From positions 1 to 64,000 of the forward strand of contig JAJZXU010000010.1 of NCBI GenBank assembly GCA_021806235.1: a stretch of DNA of 64,000 nucleotides, given 5' to 3'. Source of the stretch: Thermoplasmata archaeon. Lineage in GTDB: Archaea > Thermoplasmatota > Thermoplasmata > Thermoplasmatales > Thermoplasmataceae. This document shows, in pieces, positions 8,923 to 19,975 of the stretch (its first letter is position 1; every line of letters begins with the position of its first letter). The notes beneath the pieces were generated by a model. The model made no database searches. It saw only the letters and a list, made by a program, of their open reading frames with translations, and was not told the DNA's origin. The position numbers and the translations under genes were made by a program.

Positions 8923-11244
8923 ATGCTTGATATAAAATCTATGGAGGATAAATGGAAAGATTACTGGTTAAAAAACAACATTTTTAAATTTAAAAGTGAT
9001 GAAAATAAAAAAATGTTTACAATTGATACACCACCACCAACCGTATCAGGCAAAATGCATGTTGGCCATGCATATTCATATCCGCAACAGGATTTTATAG
9101 CCAGATATAAAAGAATGAAAGGATACGACGTGTTTTATCCCTGGGGATTTGATGATAACGGATTACCCACTGAAAGGTTTGTTGAAAAGGAAAAAAATGT
9201 AACAATAGAAAACACAGACCTTGATACCTATATAAAAACATGTAAGGATGTGAGTAGGGAATCTGAAAAAGAATTATACAAAGCATGGTATGATACGGGC
9301 TTAAGTGCGGATTTTACCGACTATATAGATACTTCATCAGATTTTTCAATAAAATTATCGCAGGAAATGTTTTTAGATCTGGTAAATAAAAAGAGGGCAT
9401 ATAGATCAGAGGCCCCGTATATCACCTGCCCTACATGTAAAACTGCTATTTCACAGATAGATATGAAGGATGCAATTGTTAATACAGATCTGGTTTATAT
9501 AAATTTTAACGGTATAGAGATAGCAACAACAAGGCCTGAAATGTTAGGTGCCTGTGTGGCATTATTCGTAAATCCCGATGATGACCGGTATAAAAATTTA
9601 ATAAATAAAACTGTGAAAGTGCCGTTATATGATTACGAAGTAAAAATAATGACAGATGCATCCGTTGATAAAAACTTTGGAACCGGAGCTGAGATGTTAT
9701 GTACCTTCGGCGACCAGAATGATTTAGAATTATGGAGAAAGTATAAATTAGATTCAAGAATAATTTTAAAAAACAATAGAATAAACGATAATAAATTTAT
9801 AATAAATTTAGGTGCAAGGGATGCAAGAAAAAAAATAATTGATGAATTGAAAAATAATAATTATGTAATAAAAATAGAAAAAATAAAACATAATGTGAAT
9901 ACACATGAAAGATGTGGAACACCAGTAGAAATAGGAATAAGCAAGCAATGGTATATAAAGGACCTGGATATAAAAGATGAATTAATAAATTTTGGTAATA
10001 AAATAGAATGGATTCCAGATTATATGAAAACAAGATACATAAACTGGGTAACAGGTCTGAGATGGGACTGGTGCATTTCCAGGCAGAGGTATTTCGGCGT
10101 ACCGTTTCCAGTATGGTACTGTAATAAATGCGATGAGATAATTTTTGCAGATGTGGATGAATTGCCAATGGATCCGAGACTGGATAAAAAACACAGGGCG
10201 TGTAATAAGTGCGGATCTGATAATTTATCTCCGGAAACAGATGTAATGGATACGTGGGCAACATCATCATTAAGTCCAGCACTGTACTTACAGCATAAAA
10301 ATTTTGATATAAAAACAATGGATGCGAGATTTCAGGGACACGACATAATAACATCGTGGGCGTTCACAACAATTTTAAGGTCGTATTTACACTATAATGA
10401 AATACCATGGAAGAAGATAGCAATAAGTGGAAATGTATATGACCCATTTGGTCAGAAAATGAGCAAGAGTAAGGGCAATATTGTGGAACCAAAGGAAATA
10501 ATTGGTACATACGGTGCCGATGCTTTAAGATTCTGGGCATCAACAACATTGCCTGGTGAAAATATAAAATTAAGGGAGCAGGATTTAATAAGGGGCAAAA
10601 AAATAGTAATAAAATTATATAATTCATTGAATCTACTAAAAATTTTATCAAATAATGAAAAACCTGAAAAAATGGACGTAAAATTTGCCATTAATAAATG
10701 GCTCCTAACAAAGATGGAAAAAACAATAAAAGATGTAACATCATATATGGATGATTATGAAATAATGAAGGCGAGAAGTACTTTGGATAAATTCTTCTGG
10801 AATACCTACTGTGATAATTACTTAGAAATCGTTAAAAATGAGATGCAAAAACCAGACCGTAGAAAGGAAACAATATACACATCATTAAATGTAATGGAGA
10901 ATATATTAAAAATGTATGCTCCTCTAATGCCATTTATAACAGAGGAGCTATATCATGATATATATCCTGATTTTAATGGAAGCATATCATTTGAAAAATA
11001 TCCAGAATATGACAGTAACCTTATTTTTAAAGAGGAAAGTGATATCGATTATATGATAAATATAATAGATAGAATAAGGAATGTAAAAAGCAATATGAAG
11101 GTATCAATGGCGGAACCATTGAAAAAACTTACGGTTTCGGGTAATTCAAAAACAATAGATAAGTACTCCTATATATTATCGGATTTAATGCACATAGAGA
11201 ATATTGATATAAGGGACTCTGAAGAAATAATGGTAAAAAATTAA
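8923..11244 (+). CDS. valS: Valyl-tRNA synthetase
   Basis: This class I synthetase charges tRNA-Val and hydrolyses mis-made Thr-tRNA. The HIGH motif appears as HVGH within SGKMHVGHAYSYPQQDF (about residues 42-58), and the KMSKS loop as GQKMSKSKGN (about 508-517). The editing (CP1) domain contains IATTRPEMLGACVALFV. Cys pairs (CPTCKTAI and CNKCDEI...CNKCGSDN) form zinc ribbons. At 773 residues it is shorter than most ValRS, and the C-terminal coiled-coil arm looks reduced. It ends overlapping glnA tail-to-tail by 4 bp. Confidence 0.96.
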   Translation: MLDIKSMEDKWKDYWLKNNIFKFKSDENKKMFTIDTPPPTVSGKMHVGHAYSYPQQDFIARYKRMKGYDVFYPWGFDDNGLPTERFVEKEKNVTIENTDLDTYIKTCKDVSRESEKELYKAWYDTGLSADFTDYIDTSSDFSIKLSQEMFLDLVNKKRAYRSEAPYITCPTCKTAISQIDMKDAIVNTDLVYINFNGIEIATTRPEMLGACVALFVNPDDDRYKNLINKTVKVPLYDYEVKIMTDASVDKNFGTGAEMLCTFGDQNDLELWRKYKLDSRIILKNNRINDNKFIINLGARDARKKIIDELKNNNYVIKIEKIKHNVNTHERCGTPVEIGISKQWYIKDLDIKDELINFGNKIEWIPDYMKTRYINWVTGLRWDWCISRQRYFGVPFPVWYCNKCDEIIFADVDELPMDPRLDKKHRACNKCGSDNLSPETDVMDTWATSSLSPALYLQHKNFDIKTMDARFQGHDIITSWAFTTILRSYLHYNEIPWKKIAISGNVYDPFGQKMSKSKGNIVEPKEIIGTYGADALRFWASTTLPGENIKLREQDLIRGKKIVIKLYNSLNLLKILSNNEKPEKMDVKFAINKWLLTKMEKTIKDVTSYMDDYEIMKARSTLDKFFWNTYCDNYLEIVKNEMQKPDRRKETIYTSLNVMENILKMYAPLMPFITEELYHDIYPDFNGSISFEKYPEYDSNLIFKEESDIDYMINIIDRIRNVKSNMKVSMAEPLKKLTVSGNSKTIDKYSYILSDLMHIENIDIRDSEEIMVKN

Positions 11245-12566
11245 TAATTATTTAAATATCTCTTTACTTCCCAGTCAGTTACATATGATCTGAAATCAGA
11301 CCATTCACTTTCTTTTACTTTTATATATTCATTAAAGAGGTATTCACCCAGGATTTCCTTCATCAGATCACTTTCCTTAAAGGCTGATATTGCCTGGCCA
11401 AGTGAACCTGGCATAGACTCTATTCCATATTTTGATCTTTCTGCCAAATCCATATTAAATATATTGTTTTCAAATGGATCCGGTGGGTCTATTTTGTTCT
11501 CAATACCATATAAGCCCATACCCAGTATTATTGCAAACTGTAAATACTGATTTCCTGCGGCATCTGGGAATCTTAATTCCATTCTTTTGCCCTTGGGTGG
11601 TGCCGCCGGTATTCTTACAAGTGCGCTCCTGTTGTTATTTGCCCATGCTATATAAACCGGTGCCTCGTATCCAGGAACCAGTCTTTTATAAGAATTCACA
11701 GTAGATGCCAGTATGGATGATGCAGATCTTACATTTTCCAGAATACCTCCCAGATAATGCAGTGCATAATCACTGAATTCATATTTATTTGATTCATTAT
11801 AAAATAGATTTTTATCACCTGAAAATATGCTCTGATGGACGTGCATTCCATTTCCATTTATACCCTTTATTGGCTTGGGCATAAATGTCGCATAATATCC
11901 ATATGAATCCGCCGTTTCTTTTACGACGCTTTTTATCATTATAACACGATCTGCCATTGTTACTGCATCAGCATATTTAACGTCAATTTCGTGTTGTCCG
12001 TATGCAACCTCATGATGCGATGCTTCCGGAGAATAGTTTAATTCCTCAAGTTTCTTCAGTATTCCCTGTTTAACGGTAAATGACCTGTCCAGGGGCTCCC
12101 TATCAAAATACCCACCATAATCACTTGGTTCAATTGTTGGATCATCAAACTCGTTCTGCTTGAAAATAAAATATTCCAGTTCTGGACCAAGATAATAGGT
12201 TTTATTTTCCTTTTTTAATCTTTCTACCTGTTTTTCGAGTATATATCTCGGGTCTCCCTCAAACCTTGTACCATCAGGGTTGAATATCTTGCACATAAAC
12301 CTTACAGTTTTGCCGGCATAATTTTCATTTGTTAATATTGTATATGATGACAATTCCGGTATTGCTTTCATGTCTGAATTTTCTATATGCTTATAGCCTA
12401 TAACAGAGCTTCCATCAAACATAACACCGTTATAAATAACATCTTCAAATCTACTTTTCGGTATTGTTAGGGATTTGACCATGCCAGTAAGGTCTGTAAA
12501 TTGCAACTGCAAAAACTCAACTTCATCTTTCTTTAACCTTTCAATATAGGATTCCTCATCCTGCAT
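11241..12566 (-). CDS. glnA: Glutamine synthetase, type I
   Basis: This enzyme makes glutamine from glutamate, ammonia and ATP. Visible active-site segments include YLGPELEYFIFK (about 142-153), HHEVAYGQHEIDVKYADA (about 200-217), NGNGMHVHQS (about 253-262) and NNRSALVRIPAAP (about 330-342). At 441 residues it has the GSI-alpha length. No NLYxLPP-type adenylylation motif stands out, so control is probably allosteric or transcriptional. The start is supported by AGGTGGT just upstream of ATG. It is convergent with valS. Confidence 0.95.
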   Translation of the reverse strand: MQDEESYIERLKKDEVEFLQLQFTDLTGMVKSLTIPKSRFEDVIYNGVMFDGSSVIGYKHIENSDMKAIPELSSYTILTNENYAGKTVRFMCKIFNPDGTRFEGDPRYILEKQVERLKKENKTYYLGPELEYFIFKQNEFDDPTIEPSDYGGYFDREPLDRSFTVKQGILKKLEELNYSPEASHHEVAYGQHEIDVKYADAVTMADRVIMIKSVVKETADSYGYYATFMPKPIKGINGNGMHVHQSIFSGDKNLFYNESNKYEFSDYALHYLGGILENVRSASSILASTVNSYKRLVPGYEAPVYIAWANNNRSALVRIPAAPPKGKRMELRFPDAAGNQYLQFAIILGMGLYGIENKIDPPDPFENNIFNMDLAERSKYGIESMPGSLGQAISAFKESDLMKEILGEYLFNEYIKVKESEWSDFRSYVTDWEVKRYLNNY

Positions 12567-13013
12567 ACCACCTTATACAAACATCTAATAAATAGTTTTA
12601 GAGAAAATATATGAATATTTGTATGTTTTTCTGCTATATGTGTATTAATTTGACAATAAGAATTTAGCATTTAAATATTTTATATAAATAATATAAATTT
12701 ATGACCGTTTATTTTTCACGTTTCTACGCGATAGATAAAAACAATCACGCTATAAAAATATATTTTCGTTTATGGCGCGGTTATAACAGTCAATAAAATT
12801 TTATAATAATTAATATGATAGTATGGTTTTAGAATGACCTGACTGAATTATAATATTATTAAAAAAGCAGCCTTCAAATTATCTGCCAGTGGACCGTAGC
12901 ATATCCACAAAATTTCAGCATCATGGGTGATAATTTCAGTGGTATTTGTTAATAAATAACAGGAATTATAACATTAAACTAAATCTATTAATATATATAA
13001 ATTATTAACGCCT
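12567..13013. other. Intergenic region between divergent glnA and membrane-protein genes
   Basis: About 450 bp. It holds the glnA upstream region, an AT tract with TATA-like 'ttttatataaata' (about 12679-12691), a possible 31-aa ORF at 12701, and a TATA-like 'ttaatatatataa' (about 12986-12998) ahead of the next gene. Nothing else is recognised. Confidence 0.5.
12701..12796 (+). CDS. Doubtful 31-aa ORF
   Basis: The ATG lies about 20-25 nt after a TATA-like 'tttatataaata', the spacing expected of a leaderless gene. The product would be MTVYFSRFYAID... , basic and aromatic-rich, ending RGYNSQ. No homology is recognised. The sequence is locally less AT-biased than its surroundings, so it could alternatively be a small RNA. 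Confidence 0.25.
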   Translation: MTVYFSRFYAIDKNNHAIKIYFRLWRGYNSQ

Positions 13014-14189
13014 ATGAATAATGTAAATAGGGGTAGTGTTATAGATTTGCTAATTTATTCATTGAAAAACATGTTTCTTATTTATATAATTATTACATTG
13101 CCGTTTTATTTTACATTAAATTTAATAAATATGTATAATTATGCCATGATTATCTTCATATTTATAGTATCATATTACATATGTTATGTGTTTTCAAAAA
13201 GCATTATTGAAACACTAAATAATACCGGAGGCAATTTAATAGGGACGTTTTCAATGTCAGTATCCATATTACTGTTACTGCTAAAAAATTATAATATTAT
13301 CTTTATTATCTTTCCAGTACTGTTATCGTTTTCTTCTTCTATTATTGACAACTCAATAAAAATAAAAAATATAAATAAAAGTATAAGTAATTTATTCATG
13401 GTATTGTATTTTGCAGTACTGGTAACTGGTATAATATTTTTTGGCAATGTGTTTAAATTAATTTATAGTTCATTCATTTTAATATTAATAACAGTCGGAA
13501 TTATATCAATAATATATGAGAAAAACAGTATAGGATATAAAAAAGTCACATTAAATAAAAGATTAAAAATGTATATAATATCATTGAGTGATATACACAG
13601 GATAAAAAACCTAAATGCTTTAATTATAATAATACTGATCAATTCATTACTGTATATGTCCGTAATAATGGTTTTTACTTTTGTACCTGTACTGGCAGTT
13701 AAATATATTTATAATTATACTATATTTATAGAAAGATTTTTTACTATCATGTTAATTTCATTTTTTACATATTTTATCGGAATATTAATAAAAAATAATT
13801 ATTATTATCTTCTATCTTTTTTTGGAATGAATATATTTATTCTGTTGTTTATTTTTATTATCACGATAAGGGGTAATATTAACTTTTTATATTATGGCCT
13901 GTTACTGGTACCGGTAATAGCTTTTCTTATGCCCGGGTACTATAGATACAGGAATAGAAAATTTATGTTCAGTGAGGCATATTATATAAATAAATTTGTT
14001 AATTTTTTCAGTATGTTTTTTATAATAATTTCACCATTAACGGGACTGTATTTTTATAATAAACCGAGGATAGTATTAACCCTTTCAATGCTTCCAATGC
14101 TTATAGTAATTATTCTGGCATTAAAATTTATTAATTACCCGGATGTGATTCATATAATAAGTAAAGACAAAAACATAAAAATTAATTAA
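13014..14189 (+). CDS. Polytopic membrane protein (possible MFS-like transporter)
   Basis: The 391-residue protein has about 10-12 hydrophobic helices distributed evenly from residue 15 to 380. They are separated by short basic loops (e.g. KIKNINKSISN, RIKNLNA, KNNYYY, RYRNRKFMF). The overall architecture resembles a major facilitator, but no A-motif or substrate signature is visible. It appears leaderless behind 'atatatataaatt'. NAC follows 20 bp downstream and may be read through. Function is unassigned. Confidence 0.6.
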   Translation: MNNVNRGSVIDLLIYSLKNMFLIYIIITLPFYFTLNLINMYNYAMIIFIFIVSYYICYVFSKSIIETLNNTGGNLIGTFSMSVSILLLLLKNYNIIFIIFPVLLSFSSSIIDNSIKIKNINKSISNLFMVLYFAVLVTGIIFFGNVFKLIYSSFILILITVGIISIIYEKNSIGYKKVTLNKRLKMYIISLSDIHRIKNLNALIIIILINSLLYMSVIMVFTFVPVLAVKYIYNYTIFIERFFTIMLISFFTYFIGILIKNNYYYLLSFFGMNIFILLFIFIITIRGNINFLYYGLLLVPVIAFLMPGYYRYRNRKFMFSEAYYINKFVNFFSMFFIIISPLTGLYFYNKPRIVLTLSMLPMLIVIILALKFINYPDVIHIISKDKNIKIN

Positions 14190-14209
14190 AGTAATTATAA
14201 TTAATAGGT

Positions 14210-14542
14210 ATGAATCCTAGAGAGATTAAAAGAATGATGTCCCAGATGGGAATAAAATCTACGGAAATGCCTGATGTAAATGAGGTAATATTAAAGGGAA
14301 AGGATAAGGACTATTTGATAGAGAATGCAACAGTTACAATGATAGAAGCCCAGGGACAGAAGACATTTCAGATTACCGGTACAATGAAAGAAAAAACCAA
14401 GGAGAAAAAAAAGGAATTATATGATGAAGAGGATGTAAAACTGGTTATGGATCAGGCAAATGTGGGCAGGGAAAAGGCAATAGAAGCTTTAAAGAATGCT
14501 GGAGGAGAACCAGCACAGGCAATAATAAATCTTGGACAGTAA
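14210..14542 (+). CDS. nac: Nascent polypeptide-associated complex protein
   Basis: Archaeal NAC is a homodimeric ribosome-associated chaperone that shields emerging chains. The 110 residues comprise a basic N-terminus (MNPREIKRMMSQMGIK), the NAC beta-barrel (VTMIEAQGQKTFQITG, about 44-59), a charged linker (KEKTKEKKKE), and a C-terminal UBA domain (VKLVMDQANVGREKAIEALK, about 76-95). Full length. The next gene (CCA enzyme) starts one base after the stop, so the two are translationally linked. Confidence 0.94.
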   Translation: MNPREIKRMMSQMGIKSTEMPDVNEVILKGKDKDYLIENATVTMIEAQGQKTFQITGTMKEKTKEKKKELYDEEDVKLVMDQANVGREKAIEALKNAGGEPAQAIINLGQ

Positions 14543-14543
14543 A

Positions 14544-15839
14544 ATGGTTGATTATAATAAAATAATTTCTGATTATAGCCCGGACGAAAATGAGAGAAAA
14601 AAATTAGAGAATATATCATCTGAGGTTACAGATAAAATAAATTTAATATGCAGAAATGAAAATATAGATGCTTCTCCTGTAGAGGTTGGGTCCGTTTCAA
14701 AAAAAACAAATTTAAAATGTAGTGATATTGATATTTTTATTATATTTGACAGAAAGTATTCCCGGGATTTTATAGAGGGAAAGGGACTGGAAATAGGCCA
14801 TAAAATATTAAAAAACGGTGTTGAAAAATATGCTGAGCACCCGTATGTTTCAGGAACTATAGAAAATGTAAAGGTAGATATAGTTCCGGCTTTTAAAATA
14901 AAAAGTGGGGAAAGGATAGTATCCACGGTTGACAGAACTCCCCTGCATACAGCATATGTAAATGACAATACCGATAAAAACAAAATAAGGGATATTTTAT
15001 TATTAAAAATTTTTATGAAAACTGTACATGTTTATGGTTCAGAGGTTTCAAGATCTGGATTTTCTGGATATCTGTGCGAATTATTAATAATAAATTACGG
15101 TACCTTCGATAATGTAATAAAAAAATTTGCAAACCTTAAGGGTAAATTAATTGTGCCTGAGGGCCAATCACTGGAGAAGAAATTTGATGAGCCAGTTATT
15201 ATCATAGACCCTGTAGACCCCACAAGAAATGCCGGAGCTGCAGTAAACATTGAGAATTTATCCAGAATGGAAATAGCATCAAAATTATTGATTTCTGGTA
15301 TAGATGTATTTAATTCTGAAAAAAATAAAATAAATAAAATCAACAGGGGAACGATAATGAAGGTTTTTGTTTTAAATAAACCGGATATTATAGATGATAT
15401 AATATATCCACAGGCCGTGAGATTAAAAAATAAAATATGGGAAATTATGGATAGAAATGGATTTATGCCATTATCATGGGAAATAGATATAGAAAATGAT
15501 ATAGAGGTCTTGATAGAACATGAAAGAAATGTAATACCCACAGTTGGTGTTCACAGAGGGCCGCCTGCGGAATCAAACGAATCTATTAAATTTATAAATG
15601 TGTGGAAGAATAATAAAAGATTACTTAGAGGGGCATATATTTTAGGCGATAGATTATATGTTGATATTAAAAATAAATATACAGAATTTGAAGATGTTTT
15701 TAATAAGGAAATAAAAAATATAGACATAGGTAAAAACCTTAATAAATTTAAAGATAATATTAAAATCATTAATGTAAATGAAAACACATCAATGAATGTT
15801 GTAAATAAATTTTATTCAAAATCGCTGTTTAATGATTAA
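14544..15839 (+). CDS. cca: CCA tRNA nucleotidyltransferase (archaeal class I)
   Basis: This enzyme adds or repairs the CCA 3' end of tRNAs. None of the tRNA genes in this window encodes CCA, so the enzyme is needed. The catalytic palm shows GSVSKKTNLKCSDIDIFIIF (about 53-72) with the DxD pair, then VKVDIVPAF for the third carboxylate (about 115-123), and DPVDPTRNAGAAV (about 228-240), typical of archaeal CCA enzymes. The track start TTG 14532 overlaps the NAC stop. ATG 14544 (MVDYNKIIS) is preferred, giving 431 aa. Confidence 0.94.
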   Translation: MVDYNKIISDYSPDENERKKLENISSEVTDKINLICRNENIDASPVEVGSVSKKTNLKCSDIDIFIIFDRKYSRDFIEGKGLEIGHKILKNGVEKYAEHPYVSGTIENVKVDIVPAFKIKSGERIVSTVDRTPLHTAYVNDNTDKNKIRDILLLKIFMKTVHVYGSEVSRSGFSGYLCELLIINYGTFDNVIKKFANLKGKLIVPEGQSLEKKFDEPVIIIDPVDPTRNAGAAVNIENLSRMEIASKLLISGIDVFNSEKNKINKINRGTIMKVFVLNKPDIIDDIIYPQAVRLKNKIWEIMDRNGFMPLSWEIDIENDIEVLIEHERNVIPTVGVHRGPPAESNESIKFINVWKNNKRLLRGAYILGDRLYVDIKNKYTEFEDVFNKEIKNIDIGKNLNKFKDNIKIINVNENTSMNVVNKFYSKSLFND

Positions 15840-16030
15840 CCTCCTGAAAATATTTCAAGTATGGTTAATTCATCCTCTGGGTTTACAACATCGCTGTTTA
15901 ATGCTGGATTTCCATTTAATATTGCAACGTATTCATCATCTGTTATATTTAAACTTTTAAATATGGATACGACTTTTTCCGGCTTTTCTATATTTATTTC
16001 TTTTTTATTTCTTCCTATCAACTGTATCAT
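15836..16030 (-). CDS. MoaD/ThiS-like ubiquitin-fold protein with C-terminal Gly-Gly
   Basis: The 64-residue beta-grasp protein (MIQLIGRNKKEINIEKPEKV) ends FSGG, with LEIFSGG as the last seven residues. The terminal di-glycine is the adenylated/thiocarboxylated tail of MoaD, ThiS and archaeal SAMP modifiers. It could supply sulfur for molybdopterin, thiamine or tRNA thiolation (a ThiI gene lies at 42.6 kb), or act as a protein modifier. It overlaps the cca stop by 4 bp, tail-to-tail. No E1-like partner is in the window. Confidence 0.8.
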   Translation of the reverse strand: MIQLIGRNKKEINIEKPEKVVSIFKSLNITDDEYVAILNGNPALNSDVVNPEDELTILEIFSGG

Positions 16031-16032
16031 AG

Positions 16033-16105
16033 CAGCTCCGGGCAGATTCGAACTGCCGTCATCGGCTCCAAAGGCCGGAATGCTGGGCCGCTACACCACG
16101 GAGCT
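16033..16105 (-). tRNA. tRNA-Gln (anticodon TTG)
   Basis: On the minus strand a 7-bp acceptor stem AGCTCCG/CGGAGCT closes a cloverleaf. The anticodon loop is CTTTGGA (anticodon TTG), the T arm is GGCAG-TTCGAAT-CTGCC, and the discriminator is G. CCA is not encoded. The anticodon stem has one C-A mismatch at its outer end. TATA-like AT-rich sequence lies upstream around 16125-16140. Confidence 0.93.
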
Positions 16106-16319
16106 TTATATATACATAATATAATCAAAATATTTAAAAACTATTAAAATGTGGTAAAAATCAAAAAATAACTTCCAATTTTTTAAAATAATGGGTATTA
16201 TAATAAATTATCTATATATAGGTTTTACAGGAGGTAAATTACGGTATCTTACAGTAAAAATTGATATATTAAATAATAATATTTATGGGTATTTAGCCTA
16301 TCTATGATGTTTGAAATAT

Positions 16320-16967
16320 TTATTTCCTTGCTGTGCAGTTAAACTCGTCACCGCAGGTTTTTCCAAGACTTTTAAGTATTGAAAAGACAATGCCAATACC
16401 TTTCTGGGTATCATCATCCTTCATTGCACGCAGGGTGCCCATCATTCCACCTACAGGCGTCACTGTTTCTGTTTTTATTGCATTTTCTATGGCCTTTATC
16501 ATGTTTACATAATGTGGTGTAACACTTAAATCAAGCGTTCCCAGAGAATCCATTATCTGCTTATTGTTCATAATTAAGTTCATTGTAAAGTCGTTTGACA
16601 TGATTCCCATTAAGGTTCCCATTGCACTATCGTCTTTAAGTACACCCATAATGGGGTCTAATATGCCTTTGTTCTGTAAGACTGTCAACATTTCAAGTAG
16701 GTTTGTTAGTGCCTTTACATTCTGTTTTTCTGACATAACCTTTAACATTGACATAAAGGAGTCTGATTTTGTTGTCAATGATAGTACATCATCACTTGTA
16801 AGTAGCCCGAATAGGGTTTTCATGGTATCTTCATCATCAAGGACACCGGATATCAGGTCAAGAAAACCAAGATTGTCCAGTTTCTTGATCAGTTCAATTG
16901 CCCTTGTAAGGCTTGCTATATATTCAGGCTTCATCAGTTTTTCCAACTCTTCATCTTCTGACATCAT
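16320..16967 (-). CDS. DUF1641 protein, partner of SQR
   Basis: The 215-residue, all-helical protein contains repeated Leu/Met-rich segments of the form LGFLDLISGVLDDEDTMKTL, KGILDPIMGVLKDDSAM and TPVGGMMGTLRAMKD, the last typical of the DUF1641 domain. It is followed by a two-Cys tail (GKTCGDEFNCTARK). Genes of this family recur beside sulfide:quinone oxidoreductase-like flavoproteins in archaea and may couple them to the membrane or quinone pool, but the function is not established. It starts 6 bp after the SQR stop, with the GGTGA of SQR's last codons serving as ribosome site. Confidence 0.8.
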   Translation of the reverse strand: MMSEDEELEKLMKPEYIASLTRAIELIKKLDNLGFLDLISGVLDDEDTMKTLFGLLTSDDVLSLTTKSDSFMSMLKVMSEKQNVKALTNLLEMLTVLQNKGILDPIMGVLKDDSAMGTLMGIMSNDFTMNLIMNNKQIMDSLGTLDLSVTPHYVNMIKAIENAIKTETVTPVGGMMGTLRAMKDDDTQKGIGIVFSILKSLGKTCGDEFNCTARK

Positions 16968-16973
16968 TTTATT

Positions 16974-18245
<1,272 letters not shown>

Positions 18246-18440
18246 TTAACTTTTTTATCATATATATGAAGAAAAATGCACTTCTTTGTATTAAATGTCA
18301 ATTTAAGTCCTTTATTATCGCAAACAAATTTATATTGCTGTATTTTGCTTGGTTTGTGGAAAAAAACATATATAGATAAAATAAGATTTTATTTTTTAAC
18401 GCATATCGATATGAAATAAATAAAGTTGATAATTGATATC

Positions 18441-19499
18441 TTATTGCCGTTCAAGTTCAGAAATGGATTCGTTTAATATATTATTGATAATGTCCTTTGT
18501 TCCATATGTACCTCCTGATTCAACCGGTATAATATTTTTATTAAAAATAGCATTTATTGAATTGTTTATAATACTCGATTCAGTATTAAAACCTATATAA
18601 TCAAGCATCATTGATGCCGATAAAATCGATGCAATAGGGTTTGCTATATTCTTTCCTGCTATATCCGGAGCACTGCCATGAACCGGCTCAAACATTGATG
18701 TTTTATCCCCAATATTTCCACTTGGAGAATAACCCAATCCACCTGTAAGTGCCGATACCATATCAGATAAAATATCGCCATAAAGGTTGGGTGCTATAAT
18801 ATTTTCATATTTTCCAGGATTTAATATTAAATTGTATGCCAGGGCATCGGCATATTCAAATTTTATATTTTTATTTTCTTTTACTGCCATTTCTCTCCAG
18901 AAATTATACATATCTACTGCATTTGCCTTGTCTGTAACCGTTGTATTACTGCCTTTTATTAAACTAAAAGTTTTTTTAAAGAATCTTTTTAGATTTTTTT
19001 CAGATAATATTCCTAAATTGTAATAAATATTATCGCTGGAATTACCGGCAATCTGTATACTGTAATCATATATGTTATTCATATTTTCGAATTTTCTACT
19101 TTCATTTATATTGCCTGAAATTTCTGTATAAAAATCCTCCATATTTTCCCTAAAAATTGTAATGTCTATATTGTTTTTTGATATTTTATTAAATGATTTT
19201 GCTGGCCTTATATTCAGATACAGATACAATTCCTTTCTTAACCTTAATATTACATTCCTTTCCATGATTCCTGGTTTAATATCAGGTGAACCAATGGCAC
19301 CGAATAATATTGATTTATAATCTTTTAATTCTGTTATTTCACTGTCTGTTACTGTTTTACCTGTTTTTTTATATCTTTCTGATGAAATGTCATAATAATA
19401 AAAATTTAATGAAGAATTTATATTCTTTAGCATACTGCAAACTTCAGGAACTATTTCCCTGCCTATTCCATCCCCGGGAATCACTGCTATATCTACCAT
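18441..19499 (-). CDS. leuB: 3-Isopropylmalate dehydrogenase
   Basis: The isocitrate/isopropylmalate dehydrogenase fold is clear: VIPGDGIGREIVPEV (about 6-20), LRLRKELYLYLNIRPAKS (about 85-102), and GDILSDMVSALTGGLGYSPS (about 234-253). At the position that is Arg85 in Thermus homoisocitrate dehydrogenase the residue is Leu (VILRLRKE), as in isopropylmalate dehydrogenases, supporting the leucine rather than the lysine pathway. 352 residues. The start overlaps the leuD stop by 7 bp, as the last gene of the leu operon. Confidence 0.92.
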   Translation of the reverse strand: MVDIAVIPGDGIGREIVPEVCSMLKNINSSLNFYYYDISSERYKKTGKTVTDSEITELKDYKSILFGAIGSPDIKPGIMERNVILRLRKELYLYLNIRPAKSFNKISKNNIDITIFRENMEDFYTEISGNINESRKFENMNNIYDYSIQIAGNSSDNIYYNLGILSEKNLKRFFKKTFSLIKGSNTTVTDKANAVDMYNFWREMAVKENKNIKFEYADALAYNLILNPGKYENIIAPNLYGDILSDMVSALTGGLGYSPSGNIGDKTSMFEPVHGSAPDIAGKNIANPIASILSASMMLDYIGFNTESSIINNSINAIFNKNIIPVESGGTYGTKDIINNILNESISELERQ

Positions 19500-19975
19500 T
19501 TCTCGGACACCACATAGTTTATTAATCCACCCTTTTCTATTATTTTTCCTAAGAATTCAGGATATCTGTTAAAATGTTCTATGCCTGAACCATATGTTAT
19601 TGTGCTTTTATCAAAGTCTATTTTTATATTCCCAAAGTTTTCTGCATTTATCTTTGCTTCTATTAGCGGAATTCCATTGTTTATACCATTTCTGAAAAAT
19701 ATTCTCGCAAAACTTTCTGCTATTATGCATGAAACACCTAAACCCTTTATTGTTATAACTGCATGCTCCCTGCTTGAACCTGAGCCAAAGTTTTTGCCTG
19801 CAACTATAATATCACCTTTCTTTATTGTTTTTGCAAGGTCAGGATATTCATTTTCCATAAAATGCGGTGCTAATTTCTCAGGATCGGATGTGTTTAAATA
19901 TTTTGCCGGTATAATCTGATCTGTATCTACATTATCTCCTAAAACTATTATTCTACCCTCTATCTTATTTAACAT
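19493..19975 (-). CDS. leuD: 3-Isopropylmalate dehydratase small subunit
   Basis: The swivel subunit of the aconitase-like heterodimer has 160 residues, typical of archaeal LeuD. It shows GDNVDTDQIIPAKYLNTSDP (about 13-32) and GSGSSREHAVITIKGLG (about 65-81). The substrate loop reads YLNT, close to the YLRT described for methanogen homoaconitase small subunits, so some breadth of substrate is possible. It is directly downstream of leuC (no gap) and overlaps leuB. Confidence 0.92.
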   Translation of the reverse strand: MLNKIEGRIIVLGDNVDTDQIIPAKYLNTSDPEKLAPHFMENEYPDLAKTIKKGDIIVAGKNFGSGSSREHAVITIKGLGVSCIIAESFARIFFRNGINNGIPLIEAKINAENFGNIKIDFDKSTITYGSGIEHFNRYPEFLGKIIEKGGLINYVVSEKW

